In this document: piece after piece, positions 24,701 to 34,055 of the stretch
Layout: each line of letters opens with the position of its first letter
How positions within the stretch are numbered: the stretch's first letter is position 1
Notes under the pieces: model-generated
Databases searched by the model: none
What the model was told of the DNA's origin: nothing
Seen by the model: the letters and a program-made list of their open reading frames with translations, nothing else
Source of the DNA: Batillaria attramentaria
Taxonomy: Eukaryota; Mollusca; Gastropoda; Batillariidae
Reading direction: 5' to 3'
Length of the DNA stretch: 64,000 nt
NCBI GenBank assembly: GCA_018292915.2
Contig: JACVVK020000320.1
Coordinates: forward strand, 625,001 to 689,000
Made by a program: the position numbers and the translations under genes

Positions 24701-27190
24701 TCCGAGACCAGCAGGCGGGCTTTCGCAGGAACAGGTCCTGCGCTGACCAGATTGCCAGCCTACGCATCATCGTTGAGCAGTCACTGGAGTGGAACTCCCC
24801 CCTCTACATCAACTTCATAGACTATGAGAAGGCCTTCGACAGTGTAGACAGAGAGGCGCTGTGGAAGCTGCTAAGGCACTATGGAGTTCCTGGGAAGATC
24901 ATCTCCCTGATCCAGTGCACCTACAAAGACATGAGCTGCAGGATTGCCCATGCCGGCCAGTTGTCAGAAAGCTTCGAGGTGAAGACCGGAGTCCGCCAGG
25001 GATGCCTGTTGTCCCCGTTCCTCTTCCTCCTGGTCATCGACTGGATCATGAAGACCACCACAACAGGCAGGAAAAACGGGATACAGTGGACACTCTGGAC
25101 GCAGCTGGATGACCTCGACTTTGCGGACGACCTGGCGCTCCTGTCTCACAGCCACAGCCAGATGCAGGACAAGACTACGTGCCTGGAAGCCACATCAGCC
25201 GGAACAGGGCTCAAGATCAACAGGAGGAAAACCGAGCTGATGAAGATCAACACCACTGCCAACACACCAGTCACAGTCGGTGGAGAGCCCATCAGGGAGG
25301 TAGAGTCCTTTGTCTACCTGGGAAGTGTGGTTGATGGACAGGGAGGCACAGACCGAGACGTCACAGCCAGAATCGGCAAGGCAAGAGCAGCAATGGTCAT
25401 GCTGAAGAACATCTGGGCATCCAAAGTTGTCAGCATAAGAACCAAACTTCGCATCTTCAACTCCAACGTGAAGTCAGTTCTGCTCTACGGATGCGAAACA
25501 TGGAGGACAACGAGGACGATGCAGCAGAAGATCCAGACATTTCTCAACACCTGTTTGAGGCGCATCTTCAATATCCGTTGGCCAGAGAAGATCCGTAACG
25601 AAGAGCTGTGGGAGCGAGCAGGGCAGGAACCAGCGGCCAAGCAGATCCTGCGGAGGAAGTGGGGCTGGATTGGACACACCCTCAGGAAGCCAGCATCCAG
25701 CACCACACGCCAAGCCCTGACATGGAACCCACAGGGGAAAAGGAAGAGAGGCCGGCCTCGCAACAGCTGGAGGCGGGACACTGAGGCAGAGTTATATAAG
25801 CAGGGGACCAACTGGACTGGAGTGGCAAGAATAGCCCAGAACAGAGTGCGATGGCGAAGGGTTGTCGATGGCCTATGCTCCACGTGGAGCCAGGGGCCTA
25901 AGTAAGTAAGTAAGTAAGTCAGACTTGAAGAGCTAGGTTGTCTGGTTCATTCGGATCTGCAAGTATCCACGGTCACTGGATGTATTTAGAATGATTATCA
26001 GCTGTTGTTATTTTGTTTTTTACATAAAAAAAAAAAAAAAAAAAATCTGCTTACAGTAAAAATCACATTATTATATATAACACATTGACGTGAAATTCAT
26101 GATGCTTCAGATACACCTTAGTAGTGGAAGTGACTGGCATACTCTACAACATTTCAGTATTAGAAATTTAGTACAATTTACTACTTATGATCATGTTTCT
26201 CAGAACCATCAGTTTTCTGTCCAGAACATGTTTCAGCATTATAAGAGGAATTTGCTCCTACAATTCTGGCTATATGATGAAAAAAAAAATCAGAAAAAAA
26301 AAACAAAAAAACTTGCCTCGTTGGGCAGTTTTACCATACCAAAGAGCAGCCAATGAGTCATTGAAGATGTACTGATTTTAATTTACTAAGTCCTTATAGT
26401 GATAAAGTCTTTGTATTTGGACACACAGCAGGATCTTCCATTACATCACCGTCCAAACATCCTGATGCTGATGAATGGCCGTGTCAGTAACCCGGGGCCA
26501 CACCCTGACAAGTGCAGTCACTTCTATGACCCGGTCAGTCCTGGGACATGCTCAGTCAACACTATTTCTTGTGATATACAGAGACCTTGTGGGCAGCTTG
26601 TATGTGCTTGTGGGGGATTTAGTTGTGCATGTGTATGCATGATGCTCCCTGTCTCACCTTCATGCTGATAGTGTGTAACAGTGTATGTGTCATGGTTACT
26701 TCATTGTTGAATCAACAACACGCATCCGTGAGCCATAGAATCTGCACATCCATTTACCAGTTCACTTTGTCAGCAGTATAGCAATGAGATGAAAGACAGA
26801 TTTAGCTGCACAATATATAATTGTTCATGTGTGATAATTATGCATTGTTGCGCTCTGGATTTATTCAACATCTCCATGTCGTGTCGATGAAATATTTAAA
26901 ATGATTACAAACTTATTGCAGAAGTACACTCTTTTTGTTTGTGTTTTTCATTTGTTTGTTGTTATGTTTTTGTTTTTGTCAACTTCAGCTACATGTCTTT
27001 TCTTTTGCTTTTACAGAAAGCTCAGAGCACATACTTCATCACACGAATTGACCCTCGGATTTCCCTGGTTGTGACATTTGAATGCAAGAAATCGGAGAAA
27101 GACTCATATGTGAACTCATTCCTGTCTGACTTCAGCTCTCAGCTTCGCAGCCAGTGGATTCTAAGCAGTTTGAAATCTGGCCTCAAATAA
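12601..27190 (+). CDS. KICS2: KICSTOR complex subunit KICS2 (C12orf66 family)
   Basis: Ten exons, all with GT..AG introns and continuous phase: 12601..12711, 13124..13276, 18945..19147, 19554..19691, 20808..20946, 21505..21597, 21831..21925, 22309..22474, 26432..26533, 27017..27190. Product 457 aa, close to the roughly 445 aa human protein. Recognisable blocks are LETFFATLG...FDKAK (exon 1), LLAHLCGQLCHFLSAR and DFYEQ (exons 3-4), KAFHHPLLAPL (exon 4), SEWQFLPSI..LHAAHSKLQ (exon 5), FNISLILDTNG and GEGYCHP (exon 8), and STYFITR...FECKKSEKDSY (exon 10). Known role: with KPTN, ITFG2 and SZT2 it anchors GATOR1 at the lysosome, so that amino-acid or glucose shortage shuts off mTORC1. Introns 2, 4 and 8 are swollen by transposons, yet every splice site and frame is intact, so the gene is probably functional. 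Confidence 0.95.
13350..17498 (+). mobile_element. hAT DNA transposon, apparently autonomous (hAT5/hAT6-like TSD)
   Basis: The TIRs are CAGTGATGTGGCCAG at 13350 and CTGGCCACATCACTG ending at 17498. The flanks carry a perfect 6-bp TSD, GAAGTG, at 13344-13349 and 17499-17504. Both ends contain several GGACA..TGTCCC motifs in subterminal position (13375-13470 and 17400-17475), the usual form of transposase binding sites in hATs. It encodes the transposase at 13809-16747. It sits inside the outer relic and is therefore younger. A hairpin with TGTCCATGC/GCATGGACA arms occurs twice in it (near 15588 and 17073). Confidence 0.88.
13809..16747 (+). CDS. hAT transposase (zinc finger, DDE core, hATC dimerisation domain)
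   Basis: CDS join(13809..15149, 15299..15412, 15781..15986, 16144..16747), 754 aa, no internal stop, all introns GT..AG and in phase. In order: a basic start (MPPKKRPKPEKG); a TTF/BED-like zinc finger at about 95-140 with FCSVC and a Cys/His pair ending in SEHAETSDH; an RNase H-like core with LADESTD and later GFGSDGAA, the expected catalytic acids; HCIAHRLALC; then a C-terminal hATC domain with LPVHTADVERGFS, where the third acidic residue lies. The length fits full hAT transposases of the type from which vertebrate ZMYM/ZNF862-like proteins were domesticated. Since it is intact and inside a transposon with matching TIRs and TSD, I take it as a transposase and not a host gene. Confidence 0.88.
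18224..18272. repeat. CA microsatellite
   Basis: A pure CA dinucleotide run within the outer hAT relic. Confidence 0.9.
18579..18765. repeat. Poly-G / poly-T low-complexity tract
   Basis: Three G runs (about 18579-18601, 18671-18684, 18739-18761) are separated by T-rich GTTT repeats. Frames reading Gly/Phe strings through it are artefacts. Runs of this kind are also frequent sites of assembly error. Confidence 0.85.
19886..20248. mobile_element. Penelope-like element fragment, inverted form, KICS2 intron 4
   Basis: The insertion is bounded by a perfect 12-bp TSD, TGTCTTGGTATT, at 19874-19885 and 20249-20260. It is an inverted repeat: the arm at about 19927-20022 is the reverse complement of about 20167-20248, around an A-rich centre. 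It starts with AATAGAAACGGAAACGG and ends with CTTTTATTTGC, the same layout as the longer copy at 60840-62042, whose arms carry a GIY-YIG endonuclease fragment. The left arm holds a hammerhead-like core on the minus strand (about 20020-19995). Confidence 0.75.
21690..21726. repeat. Poly-C run in KICS2 intron 6
   Basis: About 37 consecutive C bases lie in the intron between exons 6 and 7. The nearby splice sites are unaffected. Confidence 0.9.
22618..25918 (+). mobile_element. Full-length RTE-type non-LTR retrotransposon, KICS2 intron 8
   Basis: It is delimited by the 12-bp TSD TCAGACTTGAAG at 22606-22617 and 25919-25930, identical on both sides. A short 5' UTR of about 280 bases is followed by one intact ORF (22897-25905). 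The 3' end is a run of GTAA/AAGT tetranucleotides, typical of RTE elements, which end in short tandem repeats instead of poly-A. It is in the sense orientation of KICS2. An identical TSD and an unbroken ORF point to a recent insertion. Confidence 0.92.
22897..25905 (+). CDS. RTE-type ORF2: AP endonuclease and reverse transcriptase
   Basis: 1002 aa, uninterrupted. Residues about 25-250 form an APE-type endonuclease (TWNIRTM, LGLSETRW, GDFNAKIG, and SDHHLL near the end), which nicks the target DNA. The reverse transcriptase lies at about 500-800, with LRNGKAAGPDEIP, FIDYEKAFDSVDREALW, RQGCLLSPFLF and the catalytic FADDLAL box. The tail (WIGHTLRKP, KRGRPRNSW) is usual for this group, which database entries often call craniofacial development protein 2-like. 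The start is the first ATG after the 5' UTR. All catalytic motifs visible to me are present, so the protein may be active. It is unrelated to KICS2 function. Confidence 0.92.
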   Translation: MTHCSESRKEAARPTPLLTPRTTTRVATWNIRTMYEVGRTIQVAREMKNYKIGVLGLSETRWLQTGQLRFSSGEQLLYSGHTEDGAPHTEGVALMLAPEAQRALIGWEPVNSRIITAKFITKKKDIKLNIIQCYAPTNDAEEEKKDDFYQQLQTVIDRGGAKDMTILMGDFNAKIGSDNTGYENTMGTHGLGQMNENGERFADFCALNQLVIGGSIFPHKRIHKATWRSPDHVTENQIDHICISRKFRRSWRDVRVMRGADVSSDHHLLATTLRLRLKRHTNANNTRTRYNVGLLRNTETQAAFRISLSNRFQPLQDLIEDSGMDIETQWEHSKKLWHDTCEEVLGKRKTQHKEWISADTIQKLEVRKKKKTALNTSRTRRAKAKAQEEYTAADREVKRSTRKDKRDYIDNLANQAEEAAGQGNLKDLYQVTKKLAGKFQQTDKPVKDKNGHPLTTTEEQLKRWAEHFRELLNRPIPETPPDIPPAETELPINCDKPSKAEIRKAIMTLRNGKAAGPDEIPAEAIKADTETAVNMLHSLLSKIWEKEEVPAQWKEGIVIKLPKKGDLRDCSNYRGIMLLSVPGKVLNRILLERMREAVDPMLRDQQAGFRRNRSCADQIASLRIIVEQSLEWNSPLYINFIDYEKAFDSVDREALWKLLRHYGVPGKIISLIQCTYKDMSCRIAHAGQLSESFEVKTGVRQGCLLSPFLFLLVIDWIMKTTTTGRKNGIQWTLWTQLDDLDFADDLALLSHSHSQMQDKTTCLEATSAGTGLKINRRKTELMKINTTANTPVTVGGEPIREVESFVYLGSVVDGQGGTDRDVTARIGKARAAMVMLKNIWASKVVSIRTKLRIFNSNVKSVLLYGCETWRTTRTMQQKIQTFLNTCLRRIFNIRWPEKIRNEELWERAGQEPAAKQILRRKWGWIGHTLRKPASSTTRQALTWNPQGKRKRGRPRNSWRRDTEAELYKQGTNWTGVARIAQNRVRWRRVVDGLCSTWSQGPK

Positions 27191-28750
27191 TGAAATCATA
27201 CTACCAGTGCAGGACCACCAAACAGGCAACCTCCACCCACCAATGTGATGGACAGTGGATTCTACACGTCCTAAAATCTGCCGATGCAGCTGGTGGAATT
27301 TTGGCATCTTGATATCTTGCCTTGTTCAGTTCCAAGTAGAGGATTGCTGTCGAACCTCGTGTTTTGAAGGACAGTTCAATTTAGCTGTGAAAGAGCTGTG
27401 GATACACAGGGTGCAGATCTTGTAAATGTAATTATGTTTCATTTACAAAAACATTCCCAAGGTGCTAGACATGCAAAAAACATTGGAACTGCTTGTCTCT
27501 ATGCTTACCGGCAATTAATTGGCAGAGTGACAGTCGCTGAAAGCCTAAAATTAATTAGCAGTGATTTGTGATAACTACACAGTGTTCCCTGTGATTCAAA
27601 AATACAAGAGTCTTTGGGACCCTCTCTCCATTTTGTTGAGGGTCCTTTTGTAAATTTGAGGGTCCATGGTCTTGTGGTATAAAAGTCTGAAAGTCAAACC
27701 CTTACAAAAGTACTCAAAAGGAGAGAGTGCTTGAGTCTGTTATGCATGATGACTCAGCATAGAAGCGATACTGCAAGTGTCCACTGCTAGTTACAGATCA
27801 CTTTTTGTTCATCGAGTTTCCGGGAGAGTGTTGGAAAAATACTGTTCGTCATGGCGAGACAAAAAACATGCGTCCCCTGTGGCACGCTGTTCTCAGATTT
27901 GTGCATCAATGTTTTGTGCGTAAAAATACGCACACCTGTGTATAATCGGGAACACTGCTACAAATCTGTGTATGTCATCAAAATCTCTAGTCATTCAACA
28001 CACTGTAACCTTTTTGTTGCTGTTCGCTGTCTTATTCTTACACTTTCTGATAAGTTGACACTATTCTGGTCCATGGTGGTAATTTGGTACAGTGTGGTCT
28101 GGTGTGCTTTGCCCCAGGCTGGTACACCAGTCTATACAGCGGTCTGAGTATTAAAATCTGGTTCACTATTGCCTGGTATACAGTGTAGTCTTTTATATGA
28201 ACTTTGGGGCACAGTGCACTGCAGTCTGGTGCAAAACATATGGGTGATACACTCTACAATCTGGTGCAAAACACACAGTAGTGGAACACCCTGCAAAGTA
28301 TACATGTACACACCACAGTGTTGTACAGGATGACCTGGTACAAGCTACTTCGTGATCAGGCGCTGTACACACCAAACACCCTTCTGTGGCGCAATGCACA
28401 ACAAAGGCTGCTACAGCGAGCCTTGTGCCTGAGTGTTTCACAGGCTTGTGCACTATATAATATGTAGGCATGCATTAGTTTGGTGCCAGTACAGCGACTG
28501 GTATTGTGCACAACATATGACCGTATCCTACACTTCAGTCTTGCACAGAGCATAGTGCACCACACTCTGCGATAAGTGTTGCGCTATACACCACGCTATA
28601 CACCACGCATGCTGCACTTGACATTCCACACTACACTATAGACTTGTGTACAGAGAGCAGGTAGTCAACTACAGCATGGTGCACATGCACTGAAATCTGC
28701 ACTACTACACTACACATTTGGATCACCGTGCTCCACATTCTCAAGCACTA
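27191..28750. other. KICS2 3' flank, MITE and degenerate repeats
   Basis: This lies between convergent genes. The first few hundred bases should be the KICS2 3' UTR, but I see no clear AATAAA. A small hAT-like MITE occupies 27580-27957. From about 28060 to 28740 the sequence is a degenerate array of motifs such as CAGTCTGGTGCAAAACA, CTGGTACA and CACTACACTA, running up to the stop codon of receptor gene A. Confidence 0.6.
27580..27957. mobile_element. Non-autonomous hAT-like MITE with 5-bp TSD
   Basis: The ends are CAGTGTTCCC at 27580 and GGGAACACTG ending at 27957, flanked directly by CTACA on both sides (27575-27579 and 27958-27962). The interior shares GAGGGTCC and GTGCGTAAAAATACGCAC motifs with the outer hAT relic in KICS2 intron 2, so it is a related deletion derivative of 378 bases. 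Confidence 0.75.
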
Positions 28751-28752
28751 CT

Positions 28753-31700
28753 TCACTTTATATGGTCGCTGGTCAAAATAGGTCTCTTGCTGCCATCAGA
28801 CTGTCGGTCAGAAAGCTCCTTGCCAAATGGACAATAACCCGACAGCCGACAGCACTCGCGGCGGAACACGGGATTGGCAGCGGAGTACACTAGCGGGTTG
28901 AGAGAGATGATCAAGTAGTAGGACCTCTGAAACAAGTGCGAACTCAGGTATCCGACCTCGTCACATCGTGCCGTGGCCAGGTACGTGTCGTCCATCACCA
29001 CGAGAATGATGAACACCACGTAGGGAGTGTAGCTGAGGAAGAAGGCGAAAGTCACCGCTATCATCGTAGCGGTCACCATCTCTGTCTTCTGTCTCGATGT
29101 CATATGCTTTTTCAGACCAGGAGGACTGAGGCGGGGGGTCGGCTGTGAGGACGGTTCGTCATCCTGTACAGCTGGTCTTGAACTTGATTTGCTCGCTACT
29201 CCTCCGACACTCTGCCTGGTGGGCCGCGAAGACAGTGGTGCGTCATCCTGAACATTTCTTTTCAAACTGAGTTTGCTCAGTGCCCTTCCCACACTCTCTC
29301 TGCTCGGTCGTGAGGATGGTGCCGCACCCTCCACAGGTCTTTCTGAACTTGGTCTCCTTTGTATTCCTTCCACATTTTGCCTGCTGGCCTGTGAAGATGG
29401 TTCATTAGTCTTCACAGCTCTCGATCCTAGTCGGACAATGCGGAGTAGTCCTACACTCAGAATGCTTGCCTGGGAACTTGTTGGTCTTCCTGAACTTTGT
29501 TTCCGTTCTACTACTCCCAGACTCTGTCTCCTTTGTGCTACTCCCGGACTCTGTCTCCTTTGTGCTTCTTCCGGACTCTGTCTACTGGGCCGGGAAGACG
29601 GTGGGCATGATGGATCCATTCTTACCAAACTCATTTTCCTCCGACTCCGCGATTGCTTCGCTGGTACATTCAGTACGTCCATCTCCACTGTTTCACTTCC
29701 CCGGCTTAGTTTAGGTAGTATTCCTACACTTTTTCTCCTAACATAGGTTGCCGCTGCGCTTATTTTCCTTCTTGTTGCAACGCCAAGCCTCTCTCGGGAG
29801 TGGGTCGGCGTGCTTGGTGTCACGTGTATGGCGGGGATGAGCAAGCCAGGGACACGTTTGTAATGCGTCGGTAAAACATTGCCCGACTCACTACTCTCGC
29901 TGTCATCAAAGTTATTGCTTTTATTGCCAGCACTCTCACGGCCTGCACTGCAGGATTGAGAAACATTTACGCCATGCCCATCCTCCACGACAATATCCTG
30001 TAAATCCATGGCGTCCCTGTCAGCAATGGTCACGTCCGGGCACGGTTGAACGACCACTTGTTTTTGGCCTGGGGACACTCCGCGGGATGAATAGGCGGCT
30101 TCCGACTCGACGACGTTGGCAGGCGGACTGGTGTAACACCACAACTTTCTGATGATGGCGCAGTACATGGAAGTCACGGCGATATAGGCAAGGAAGATGG
30201 TCAGGAGCATCGCTAGGTTCAACAGTGTTGGCCATCCGGTCTTCTTGTACTGGTCCGCCGCACCGCACACTTGCTCTGAAACCAGTCATGCAAAACGATG
30301 CAAATTTTACACGCCTTGTCGTGACGGCAGCAATAAGTCTCTACAGCCCTCTTCTCTAGCTGCTTCCAGTTTGTTTCGTGCTTGTGGTGGTCGTGTTTGA
30401 TTGATGTGTGTATCGTGTGGGAAGGGGGAGGAGGGTCCTTTTCTTCCCACTGTTTAAAACTGACGTCGCCAATTTACTCTCTGGTATAAGATCGAAGCTG
30501 AAGTTATGTACACACACCCGGAATGCTTTTAGCCATCAAGGTATGCTTTCCGTACACGACAAGGACGGGGAAAGACATCGTCAACGCCAAGCCGAAGCCC
30601 AGCGCCAGAAGACATAGCTGTTGTCGCTCGCTTATCTTGCAGTGTGCGGGATGAACGATGTTCAGGTAGCGGTCCAGCGCCACAAACGTTAGACTGTACA
30701 CACACCCAACGTTGGCCACCATCAGAGTGAACTTGCCGAGTCTGACAACACGGATCACGATGATAACTCTACACCAGGCGTATTATACCATGTAAGAATC
30801 ATAAAGTGTTCCATGATCCAAAAGGAAAAGTGTGTAGCATTTAGTGACGAAGTGGCAAAGCCACAAGCGCGCATCTGCGAAGCAACAGCGTTGTGCTGGT
30901 GGGTGTTCTGGGGAATGCTCCCAAAGAATTTTTTTTAAAATATAAATTTAGACTAGAATCTGTGCAGTTTGGTGCTTTTGGGCGTGAATTTAAATGCTCA
31001 GGAGCAGAAACACTTTTTTTCGAGGCAAATTTTTAGAATTAGGCTAAAATCTGTGCAATCTGGTGCGTGTTGGAATGATCTTTGCTTCACAGGAGGAAAC
31101 ACATTTTTGGGGGGAGAAATTTTTAGCCAAAGGTGGAAACCTTCATAAAGGTGGAAGATTTTAAGCCCTGACAGAGTAAGACCTGAAAAGTCAGTACATG
31201 TCGAGCCGAGTGACAGTGGACGAATGTTCACCTACAGTCAAGAGTCCCAGTCTCCCGATGAAATCTCTGTAGTAATTACGATCTTGCGATGCAACATGAC
31301 TATTTTGTCATCACAAGGCCGTAAATCTAGGGGAGCCGGGGTGGTCGAATGGTAGAGCGTTGGACTTCCAATGCTCGGGTCGTGAGTTCGAATTTCGGCT
31401 GCGGCCAAATGTTTGTACTGGGTTTTTCATCGTTGCCCCGTCTTTGATATCACCCGTATGTGGTGGAAAAGGACGTTAAACCCCCAAACCACCCACCCGC
31501 CGTAAATCTATATAGATCTACGGGACAACCTCACGGTGTATTACGACCTCGCCGGCCATGAAATCAAGACTCTAGATCCGCGATAACGTAGCAGATCTGT
31601 CTTTGTTGAAACATGACTGTGTGAACCTTCGCCGCACGTCGTGGGTCACAGTGTAGTTGCACCCACACATTCGTTCAAACGTCCTTAGTAGGGGTGTTCG

Positions 31701-33378
31701 GTTTTACCGGTTTTCCGGTTAAAATCGGTCCGGCTTTCTCACGGTTCGGTAAACCGGTTTGGCCTTAAAAAACCGGAAAACCGCGGTTTTTCTAAGGGAC
31801 ATCACTCTTCGTTTTTCAGCCTGTTACAAGACACCCTCCTCCTCCCCCTCCTCCTTATCAGTCATCATCATCATCATCATATTGTTGTTGTTGTTGTTGG
31901 CTGAACATGGGTGGCCGAATGGTAGAGCGTTGGACTTCCAACTTTCGGGTCGTGAATTCAAATCCCGGCTAGGGCCAAATATTTGTGCTGGCTTTTTCAT
32001 CGTTGCCTCGTCTTTGATATCATCCATATGTGGTGGAAAAGGACGTTAAACTCCCAAACACCCACCCACCCACCCTTGTCGGCTGAACATTTCCAACGCA
32101 GGGGTACAGGAAGCCGGAGTACTAGGAGACCCCCCTCCCTTTCCCCCTTCCATCTCTTGTGGGGGGAGCCGGGGTGGCCGAATGGTAGAGCGTTGGACTT
32201 CTAATGCTCGGGTCGTGAGTTCGAATCCCGCCGGCTGGGGCCAAATATTTGTGCGGGCCTTTTTTCTCGTTGCCCCGTCTTTGATATCACCCTTATGAGG
32301 TGGAAAAGGACGTTAAACTCCCAAACACCCATCCACCCTTCCATCTCTTGTGGAAAAATTAGAAACAATAGATGACGTATACATAGCCGGTTAACCGGTT
32401 CTAAACCTCGGTTTTCTATTGGAAAAACCGGTTAAAAACCGGTTTGAGAAATCGTACCGGTTCCACCCTCTAGTCCTTAGCTTAGAAATTTCCCGCTGGA
32501 TCCATGACGCTTCATGACTCTGTCAATAGGTGTGCTAACTGGGGAAGTGCTTACCAAATATTTGGCCGTAAACAAGCAAGTAAATTTAAAAACAAACAAA
32601 CAAACAAAAAACGTGAAATCTTGCGTTATGTGTGGCGTATGTCGTGTTTTGATGAGAAAGGGGGTATAAATTTAAAGATAAGCGAGGTCATTATACAGAG
32701 ATTAATTTTCATCATGAGGTTGGTCTACATTTATAACCTCCGGTCAGTCGGCTCAAAAGTATGAAAGTTACAGATCTTATTTACATATATATGTAATACT
32801 GTAGAGAGAGAGAAAGACAGGGGGGGGGGGGTGTTTGGTGTTTAACGTCATTTTTTTCACCACATACGGGTGATATCAAAGACACCCACACATTCGTTCA
32901 AACGTCCTTAGAAATTTCCCGCTGGATCCATGAAGCTTTATGACTCTGTCAATAGGTGTATTAACTGGGGAAGTGCTGTGTGATTTTGGCCGTAAACAAG
33001 CAAGTAAATTTAAAAAAAACAACAACAACAAACAAACAAACACCCCGTGAAATCTTGCGTTATGTGTGGCGTATGTCATGTTTTGATGAGAAAGGAGGTA
33101 TGAATTTAAAGATAAGCGAGGTCATTATACAGATACGAACTCACGACTCGAGCATTGGAAGTCCAACGCTCTACCATTCGGTCACCCCGGGTCCCCGAGA
33201 GAGAGAGAAAGAGAGAGTTTCACCCCCGCCACCCCCCCCCCCCCCCCACACACACACACACACTTCTCGCCCGATTGTCCGAATATTCGAACCTTTTCCC
33301 ATTATATTCATTTGCTTTATTGCAAAAGCCGAAGCCAAAATGTATGGGAAAAGGTCAAAATCAGGCGACATCTTCTGG

Positions 33379-33441
<63 letters not shown>

Positions 33442-33811
33442 AACTTCTACTAGGCCCTACTTATAGATAAAGCGATTCCTACTTGCATAGGATGATAGGA
33501 TCGATGATTCTGACAAGAAGATACAGTTCCGCAATGTCGGCTGGTATGCCAACCAGACAAGCCAAAAGGTTGTAAGCTGCAATGGCCATTACATAATATC
33601 TGACGCTGCACTTCAAGGCTGGAGATTTCAACCACGCAACCAACACAATAGTGTTGCCCGGGATCCCCGCAAAGCCGACCACAGACAGGGCGAAAACGAT
33701 GTACACGTTGTGATGCGAGGTCATGTCGGTGGCGGATTGTTTGAGATCTTGAAACTCAGCGTCTGTCAGGTTGGTCATATTTATGTCTTCACACACTGGA
33801 CCGAAAGTCAT
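28753..33811 (-). CDS. Class A GPCR, tandem gene A (orphan)
   Basis: Three exons on the minus strand: 33811..33483, 30741..30518, 30275..28753; 691 aa. Introns are GT..AG with the same positions and phases as in genes B and C: a phase-2 intron in the Lys codon after the TM3 Cys (LC-K) and a phase-1 intron in the second extracellular loop. The chosen ATG matches the start shared with B and C; a longer frame upstream is not conserved. The N-terminus has NMTNLT, a likely glycosylation site. Landmarks: TM1 about 31-56, DRY in ALDRY, TM5 about 200-226, TM6 587-612, NPLVY at 644-648, then Cys residues suited to palmitoylation. The third loop (about 350 residues) contains repeated RRQS/RKQS modules. 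Intron 1 holds the SINEs, a MITE and a duplication. No defect seen. The ligand cannot be told from sequence. Confidence 0.88.
31330..31498 (+). repeat. tRNA-derived SINE, complete with TSD
   Basis: A 12-bp TSD, GCCGTAAATCTA, stands at 31318-31329 and 31499-31510. The 5' part is tRNA-like: A box around TGGTCGAATGGTAGAGCG, B box around GAGTTCGAATT. The tail has CATCGTTGCCCCGTCTTTGA and ends GGACGTTAAACCCCCAAAC. It is not a tRNA gene, since the acceptor stem cannot close and several copies carry TSDs. It lies in intron 1 of receptor A, on the opposite strand. Confidence 0.88.
31909..32080 (+). repeat. SINE inserted in the hAT MITE
   Basis: Same family as 31330-31498, with a 10-bp TSD GGCTGAACAT at 31899-31908 and 32081-32090. 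The first bases are slightly truncated compared with the other copies. Confidence 0.87.
32163..32335 (+). repeat. Second SINE inserted in the hAT MITE
   Basis: Same family, with an exact 18-bp TSD CCCTTCCATCTCTTGTGG at 32145-32162 and 32336-32353. The B box is GAGTTCGAATCCC. Confidence 0.9.
32886..33133. repeat. Tandem duplicate of 31661-32700 lacking the MITE
   Basis: About 248 bases match 31661-31688 joined to 32481-32703: ACACATTCGTTCAAACGTCC, CCCGCTGGATCCATGA, AATCTTGCGTTATGTGTGGC and GATAAGCGAGGTCATTATAC occur in both. It is flanked by reverse-strand SINE pieces (tail half near 32829-32884, tRNA half near 33134-33190), as if the second copy had landed inside a SINE. Confidence 0.8.
33225..33440. 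repeat. Poly-C and CA microsatellites in intron 1 of receptor A
   Basis: C run at about 33230-33247 followed by CA, then a second CA tract at about 33380-33437 that ends only some 45 bases before the donor site of exon 1. Confidence 0.85.
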
Positions 33812-33993
33812 TTTGGGCAACGATCTAGTCGGTCTCAGCAGGTTTTCACGTTGATCTACACACTGGTTTTGTAATTCTGAAACACAGTGACGCTGAATGA
33901 GACACACGTACGGTGTTCAACTGCAATCGGACGCCAGAGAGCAAAATGACGTCATATCTGCAAATCTAGGTCAATTTCAGCCTCGTTTTCGAT

Positions 33994-34055
33994 AGACTCC
34001 AGAGTGCAGTCCCTTTTCGGCGGGCCGTGAAAATGTACTTTCCCCTCCGGGAGGG
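33994..34055 (+). repeat. Copy of the short modular repeat P (CCAGAGTGCAGTCCC)
   Basis: AGACTCCAGAGTGCAGTCCC and GTGAAAATGTACTTTCC occur here, as at 59240-59314 and at the ends of the inverted element at 59633-62160. This copy lies between the start codon of gene A and its conserved upstream block, and helps explain why that block is farther from the ATG than in B and C. Confidence 0.65.

Larger units (their letters stand above)
31689..32472. mobile_element. hAT MITE with 8-bp TSD, host of two SINEs
   Basis: The element starts TAGGGGTGTTCGG and ends with the partly complementary CACCCTCTA. The 8-bp TSD GTCCTTAG lies at 31681-31688 and 32473-32480. The interior ends are rich in ACCGGTTT/AAACCGGT palindromes. 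Two SINEs are inserted in it (31909-32080 and 32163-32335). The neighbouring duplicate at 32886-33133 reads through the same site without the element, which confirms the boundaries. Confidence 0.85.

Noticed and set aside
29273..29746. Plus-strand frame of 157 residues with Leu-Leu-Cys repeats
   Set aside because: Antisense of the repeated loop-3 coding sequence of receptor A.
31330..32335. tRNA genes
   Set aside because: A and B boxes are present but the acceptor stems do not close, tails are shared and TSDs flank the copies, so these are SINEs.
33479..33907. Longer N-terminus for receptor A starting upstream of 33811
   Set aside because: Genes B and C have their conserved ATG at the equivalent of 33811, and the extra residues have no counterpart as a signal peptide.
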